Shown: positions 59,456-64,000 of the stretch, piece after piece
How the letters are laid out: each line of letters opens with the position of its first letter
Numbering within the stretch: the first letter of the stretch is position 1
Source: Buxus sempervirens
Taxonomy: Eukaryota; Streptophyta; Magnoliopsida; Buxales; Buxaceae
Length of the DNA stretch: 64,000 nt
Direction of reading: 5' to 3'
Assembly: GCA_947561395.2 (NCBI GenBank)
Contig: OX387188.1
Span: 7,114,150-7,178,149 of the forward strand
Made by a program: the position numbers and the translations under genes
Notes under the pieces: generated by a model
What the model was told of the DNA's origin: nothing
Seen by the model: the letters and a program-made list of their open reading frames with translations, nothing else
Database searches by the model: none

Positions 59456-59710
59456 TTGTAATAAGGTAGTTTGATGTTGAATCGTTTGAATTTTAATTAA
59501 AGATTATTATTGGACTTCTTAGTAAAATTTTGGATGTGCACTCTGATATGATAATTTGGTGATTGTCCAGTGATCACATTTATTTTTGGGATCTTTACCT
59601 AACACTCTGTGAGACGTGTTATATCTTTAATGAACAACATGGATCCGGAGCGTTACAGAGATGGTATCAGAGATGGTATCATAACTTGAAGGATTATGAT
59701 TTCACTCTTC
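59456..59710 (+). mobile_element. Second chromovirus LTR end with primer site, fossil
   Basis: 59,456-59,657 repeats 58,556-58,757 at an offset of exactly 900 bp, with about eight differences in 200 bases. It is followed by TGGTATCAGAG (59,662-59,672). A few codons resembling the chromovirus RNase H region (LKDYDFTLHY) follow. The internal region is drastically reduced and the element is broken. Confidence 0.7.
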
Positions 59711-60034
59711 ATTATCGCGGCATTCACAAGTGTGTCACTAAATTAAGCAAATTGTGGCGTTCATATGTGTGTCGCTAAAAAAAAAAAATAGCGGCATTCA
59801 TATGGGTGTCGTTATACTACATTTACAGTGGCAAACATAGCGACACTCATAGAATGTCGCAAATGTTTAGCTTTGTCGATGAGCTCAAAGAACGTCGGTA
59901 AATTATTTGCGACACGACCTTTAGCAATAAAAGTAAGTTCACCGCAATGTTCGTCGCGAATAGCTATAGCGACATTCATTTTAGATTTTGCGGCATTCTT
60001 ATGAACCCCGCAAAAAATCTAATTTTTTTTAGTG
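59711..60034. mobile_element. CACTA-like terminal fragment
   Basis: Ends TAATTTTTTTTAGTG (60,020-60,034), that is, CACTAAAAAAAATTA on the other strand, a CACTA-type terminus. The interior is rich in short GCGACATTCAT/GCGGCATTCATATG units in both orientations, like subterminal repeats of CACTA transposons. A left CACTA (59,735) is possible, but no 3-bp target repeat matches. There is no transposase. Confidence 0.4.
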
Positions 60035-60299
60035 CAAAGAGTGAAGAAGAGAGATATTTTTCCCGCATAGTGTAAAACCCTGTCCCGGATTATACCTTAA
60101 TTATCTAAAGTAGAATTATTAGACTAATTAAGTACTTATATTATGAAGATGGGGTAAATATGGATTATACCTAAAGATTTAGGGGAATCAATTGAAGTTA
60201 TTAAGGGAAGCTAAGTTAGTGTTATGTTTTAATTACAATTGGCTAAGGTATCTTTCAATTAGATCTAGTGAATTGGAAATCAAATTCTGAAAAATTAGA

Positions 60300-60894
60300 G
60301 TAAGTGTACCACAAAGTATCACCCAAGTATACTTAAAGTACCTTCCAAGTGTACCCAAATTTCCATCTAAGTGTACCCAAGGTACCTCTCACATGTACCT
60401 CAAGTAACTCCTAAGAGTACCTAAAGAACCTCCTAAGAGTACCCAAGGTACCTTTCAAATGTACCTAAAGTATCCCCTAAGAACACCAAAAGTAACTCTC
60501 AAGTATACCCAAGGTACCCTTCCAAATACCACTAATGTACCTCTTGTGTTATCCAAGATACCATCCAAGTATACCTAAAGTACACCAAAGTATTACCCAA
60601 GGTACCACTCAAGTATGCCAAGGGTACACCTATGCGTTACTTAAAGTACCCCAATGTATTACCCAAAGTACACCCATATATTACCTAAGGTAACCCATGT
60701 ATTTGCCCAAGGTACCCCCCTGATTTACCTAAAGGTACCCCTTTGTGTTACCTAAGGTACCCCCTTATATTACCTAGGTACCTTACTCATATTGCCTAAG
60801 GTATCCCACTATTTTGCCTAAGGTGCCCCACTGTTTTACCCAAGGTACCCCATTTGTATTCCCCAAGGTACTCCACTTATATACCTAAAGTACT
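60300..60894 (+). repeat. AAGGTACCCC / AGTGTACCC tandem array
   Basis: More than twenty imperfect units, spaced about 20-28 bp, around GGTACC or AGTACC with CCTAAG/CCCAAG. They grade from AAGTGTACCC on the left to AAGGTACCCCAC on the right. The same units continue at 63,860-64,000 beyond the nested LTR. Confidence 0.85.
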
Positions 60895-63854
60895 TGTAAA
60901 ACCCCGAATTTCCACTTAATAAATAAATAAATAATAAATAAAAGAAAAATGAGTTAAGTAAAGATTTAGGGTAAGTAATTCAAATAGGTCATAAATTGTA
61001 AATAAAGAAAGAATTTTTAATGAAATTAACCTAAAAGAGTAAAAGGGTATTTTGGTAATTTTCAGAAAAAGGTAATTAGTAAATAGATCATCAAATAATA
61101 ATTAGAATTAAAAAATAGAAGAAAACAAATTATTTTGACAAGTTAGAAATTAATAAAAGCCTAAAAGTGGGAAAAAGGGTAATTAGGAGATTTCACGTCT
61201 TAATTTGGAAAAAATAAGGTTTTAGGCGATAATAATGTTTAATTAAATATTTTGCACGAAAATAGGTTATAAATAGGAGTTTAGATAATAAGAAACTTAA
61301 TTAGTATTGTTTAAGTAGAAAAATAGAAGGTGGAGAAAAAGTAGGAATTAAATTAGAAGGATTAGACTTTAACTAGACCATGGTTGGGTTAGCCCAAATT
61401 AAATTAGCCAATTAGGGTTGGTTTAGGATTTCTAAAGCCTAATATAAATAGGAAACTAAGGTTAGAAAAGAGGAAAATTTCGTGGGTTATTGTTGAGAAA
61501 AAAGAGGGAGAGAAAGGAAGAAGGTGGCTAATGGAGGTGTTTGACCAGCCATCATCAAACCATAATCGCGGAAGATCTGTACGGTGGATCGCCTTCAAAT
61601 TTGGAGGTTTTGGTCTTCACTGATGGAACTACATTGTGTACGGTGGAGATTTGAATTGGGAGAGTCTAGCTTGGTGCGTTTGGGAGCAAAAGTAAGGTTT
61701 AGAATTAGAAGTTTCAATGGAAGAAGGATTTAGCATATAAAGCAAGTAGTAACCTTGGAAAACGTGAGGAATTGCATGATTTGGTTTCCTATGATTTCAT
61801 ATTGTTTGAATGGATTAGTCGGACCTGTATTTACATGGAATCAAAGTGCTTATAGTTTAATGATTTGTGTTCTTGTTGTATTTGTCAAAAATAAAGAAGA
61901 AGCTTAGCTTGATTATGTAAATTAATATAGGAGGGTATTTAATTTATAAAAATTACTCTAGAAGGTTCTAGGTATGTTTCAGAAGGTTTGTAGATTAATT
62001 TAGACTAAGAAAACATATGGCAAAGGCCTAAAAATCCGAACTTTAAAAATCTGAAAAATTCTGTTTAATTTTGCACGAGCGCCTAGGATCGCCTAGCCCT
62101 GTAGAGGTCGGCGCTCTATGTAAAATTTGCAGATTTTGGGGATTTTGTAATTTGAATAAATATCCAATAATTTTTATGATTAGTTAAGCATGTTAGCATC
62201 TTTATAAGGACCTAAATAAGGTATAAAAATTATAAAAATTAAATGGGAAAGATTATTCAATAAATTGAAGGTTTCAGTGAAAGGTTTGTTTATAAAAGAG
62301 TCAAAGGGTATGGATATTGCTAGAAATAATATTACGGATACTTATGGCTTATAAACATCTTCTAAACTTTATTTTAGGCCTGTAGAACATGTTGGAGAAA
62401 TAAAATACAGAAAATTCAAATAGAAACTAGCTTAGGTGTTAAGGTAGGAAATTTGGATTCTAATAAAAGGGATTAATAAAGAAAACTCTAAGTAAAATTG
62501 GATTTACTTTATTTTGAGCTTTAAATAGGAATATTGGCTACTGGAATTGCATAAACTCAGATTTTATCGGATTTATGATACTTGAGTTTTATTTTGAATA
62601 TAATTGGAAGAATTGCATATGTTATTCTGAAAAAACCTATAATTGGATTTGTTATGATTGAATCATGATTTTCATATAGAATGGAATACTTGGGTATGGT
62701 TTGGTAAGTGGTATGATGTTGTTCACTTTACTTTTACGGTTGGGTGATACGGCTTCTGTGGTTGAGTTGATATTAACTTTTACTGCAGAGATGGGTAATC
62801 CTCTGTGTAGAGATGTGTAATCCTTTACGGGTAAAAGTGTGTATGCCTCCTACATTAGCGTGTCCTCTCGTATGTGGTTTTATCGTGGTTTGTGTCAGTG
62901 GGCTTAGCTGTATATGGATCCATAGTTTTGGCTGGTTAGCTAAGTGGTATTTAGTTTGGGTTGAGTTACTCCTATATGCGAGCACGCTTCCCTTGCAAGT
63001 TAGTTTGCTCTGGGAAGGTCCTATGTCTGGAGGGACACCCCAATGAGCCGTTGGTGATTCCCTGTACATGTGGATAAGCGACCACACTCCATGTATTGAT
63101 TCTGGTGCTGCATGCTGGTGGTACATCCAACTCTGCGGGGTTTGTGTGCAATAAGTCGGTGACTACGGCTCTTGCCTAAGCTGCGCTGCATGGGGTTTGA
63201 GTATCATTAAGTAGCACTGCCCCTAAGCTGCACGGTGGAATAGCATTTAGTTGAGTGTCATCTCAAATACTTATCATCTTTGTGAGTCCTGCAATTGCAC
63301 GTGTTTTATCGCTTTTGTCAGTTTTACCTCGTTAACATCAAATTACTGGTATTTATACATGATCATCGGTTTTATTGCTTTATTTGTAATTGCCATGGAT
63401 AACTTGGATTTCTTGTCTTATCGTTGATTAATCGCATACCTCATGACTATTTGCTTACATTGGACTGTTTCTAATTGCATGCACCTGCTACTTGCTGAGA
63501 TGTAAATCTCACTCCGTTTTCCCCTATTTTTCAGGTTGCTTGGAGAGATCTCGAAGATGGGGTTTTAATTTGATGGGTAGAATTGTAATTGGTACTAATG
63601 TCATATGTTGATTAAATAAACCTTATTGTAAACTGAATGGATATTATTGAATTTTGAATTGTTTTTATTGGCCACCGTAACTCTAATATATTTAATTAAA
63701 GTTTTAAAATTATTGTGAATCTTGGTTTGTATCTGACCCCAGCTTCGTGGTAACACCTCGAGTTTGGTTGTTGAACCGGACTTGGGTTGTTACAGTAGCG
63801 AACCGGGATCGGGTTGGGTGCTGCTTTGCATTGACCCGGGTTCGGGGCGTTACA
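60895..63854 (+). mobile_element. Solo LTR (chromovirus type), TSD GTACT
   Basis: Starts TGTAAAACCCCGAATTTCC and ends GGTTCGGGGCGTTACA (2,960 bp). It is flanked by GTACT at 60,890-60,894 and 63,855-63,859, within the GGTACC array. TATA box TATAAATA (61,443-61,450). Donor-like GCAAGTAGTAACC (61,742), GCGC patch (62,078-62,118), weak repeats (62,780-63,240), hairpin TGAGAT-GTAA-ATCTCA (63,496-63,511), acceptor (CAG ending 63,534). Confidence 0.85.
63496..63511 (+). promoter_or_regulatory. LTR hairpin TGAGAT-GTAA-ATCTCA
   Basis: Perfect 6-bp stem with a GTAA (GNRA-class) loop, in the position where the other LTRs have a TTCG loop. The acceptor CCCCTATTTTTCAG ends 23 nt downstream. Confidence 0.7.
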
Positions 63855-64000
63855 GTACTCACTTGAGTTGCCCAAGGTACCCAACCTTTATTCCTTAAGG
63901 TACCCCACTTGTGTTACCTAAAGGTAGCCCCTTGAATTGCCTATGGTACCCCATTTGAATGCTTAAGGTACCCCCTTGTTTCACTTAAGGTACACTCCTT

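Larger units (their letters stand above)
60071..64000 (+). mobile_element. LTR with GGTACC array, runs off the window
   Basis: Starts TGTAAAACCCTGTCCCGG at 60,071, the same start type as the chromovirus LTRs. After a short AT-rich lead it becomes an array of AAGGTACCCC-like units (60,300-60,894), is interrupted by a solo LTR (60,895-63,854), and resumes to the window end. The right border and orientation-specific features are not visible. Confidence 0.6.

Noticed and set aside
59563-59778. 71-codon plus-strand frame
   Set aside because: It runs from LTR into primer site, RNase H scrap and CACTA-like DNA. It is a chance fusion within fossils, not a gene.
59735-60034. Complete CACTA non-autonomous element with both ends
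   Set aside because: The right terminus is good, but the left CACTA has no matching inverted repeat beyond a few bases and the 3-bp flanks differ. Only a fragment is reported.

Overview
This is nuclear DNA of a flowering plant. One spliced host gene with plant GT-AG introns sits among plant L1 LINEs, MITEs, an endogenous caulimovirid fossil and a large stack of Ty3/gypsy LTRs primed by initiator-Met tRNA (TGGTATCAGAGC) or by a Tat-type primer site (TGGCGACTCC). The species cannot be named from sequence alone; a TE-rich eudicot or other broad-leaved angiosperm fits. No rRNA, tRNA, CRISPR or organelle gene was seen.

Left third (about 1-21,900). A Mutator-like MITE with a 9-bp target duplication (1,580-1,941) lies upstream of the only convincing host gene. 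That gene encodes the beta subunit of the AP-5 adaptor complex (2,319-21,870, + strand, three coding exons, predicted 1,126 aa). Intron 1 is 15.9 kb and was swollen by two antisense L1 LINEs (4,905-6,968 with a perfect 19-bp target duplication; about 7,951-14,700 nearly full length), a sense-strand L1 relic near 15.2-15.7 kb and a SINE-like scrap. A 16-codon upstream ORF ends 15 nt before the start codon.

Middle (21,900-34,360). This is AT-rich intergenic DNA with a broken caulimovirid-like fossil (about 23,590-25,640), a copia scrap, several inverted-repeat MITEs, minute L1 tail insertions and a perfect 15-bp hairpin. One unidentified open stretch with a possible poly(A) signal lies at 26.9-27.3 kb (- strand).

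Right half (34,360-64,000). This is a Russian-doll stack of LTR fossils whose borders can be read from matching 5-bp target duplications. A minus-strand chromovirus-type 3' LTR (34,360-53,433) contains a solo LTR (36,835-53,202, ATGGC). That one contains three more solo LTRs (38,262-42,926 CACTT; 43,109-46,255 ATCCT; 46,816-52,551 CTGCG), two of which contain further solo LTRs (38,715-41,164 GGTGT; 47,467-49,926 GTAAG). To the right lie a minus-strand Tat-type 5' LTR with its primer site (55,282-57,819), pieces of chromovirus LTRs with primer sites, a possible CACTA end, and a repeat-filled LTR (60,071 to the window end) interrupted by another solo LTR (60,895-63,854, GTACT).

Most interesting pattern. 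Five unrelated-looking chromovirus-type LTRs share one colinear layout: a splice-donor-like GTAAGTAGCAC(C) site, a GCGC-rich patch, a lineage-specific tandem array, a small hairpin (TGAGATA-TTCG-TATCTCA or TGAGAT-GTAA-ATCTCA), then 22-28 nt later a polypyrimidine-CAG acceptor. This looks like a 1.5-2 kb intron carried inside the LTR, with a conserved RNA hairpin at its 3' splice site. The Tat-type LTRs instead carry upstream arrays of perfect hairpins and a second primer-site-like sequence inside the LTR.
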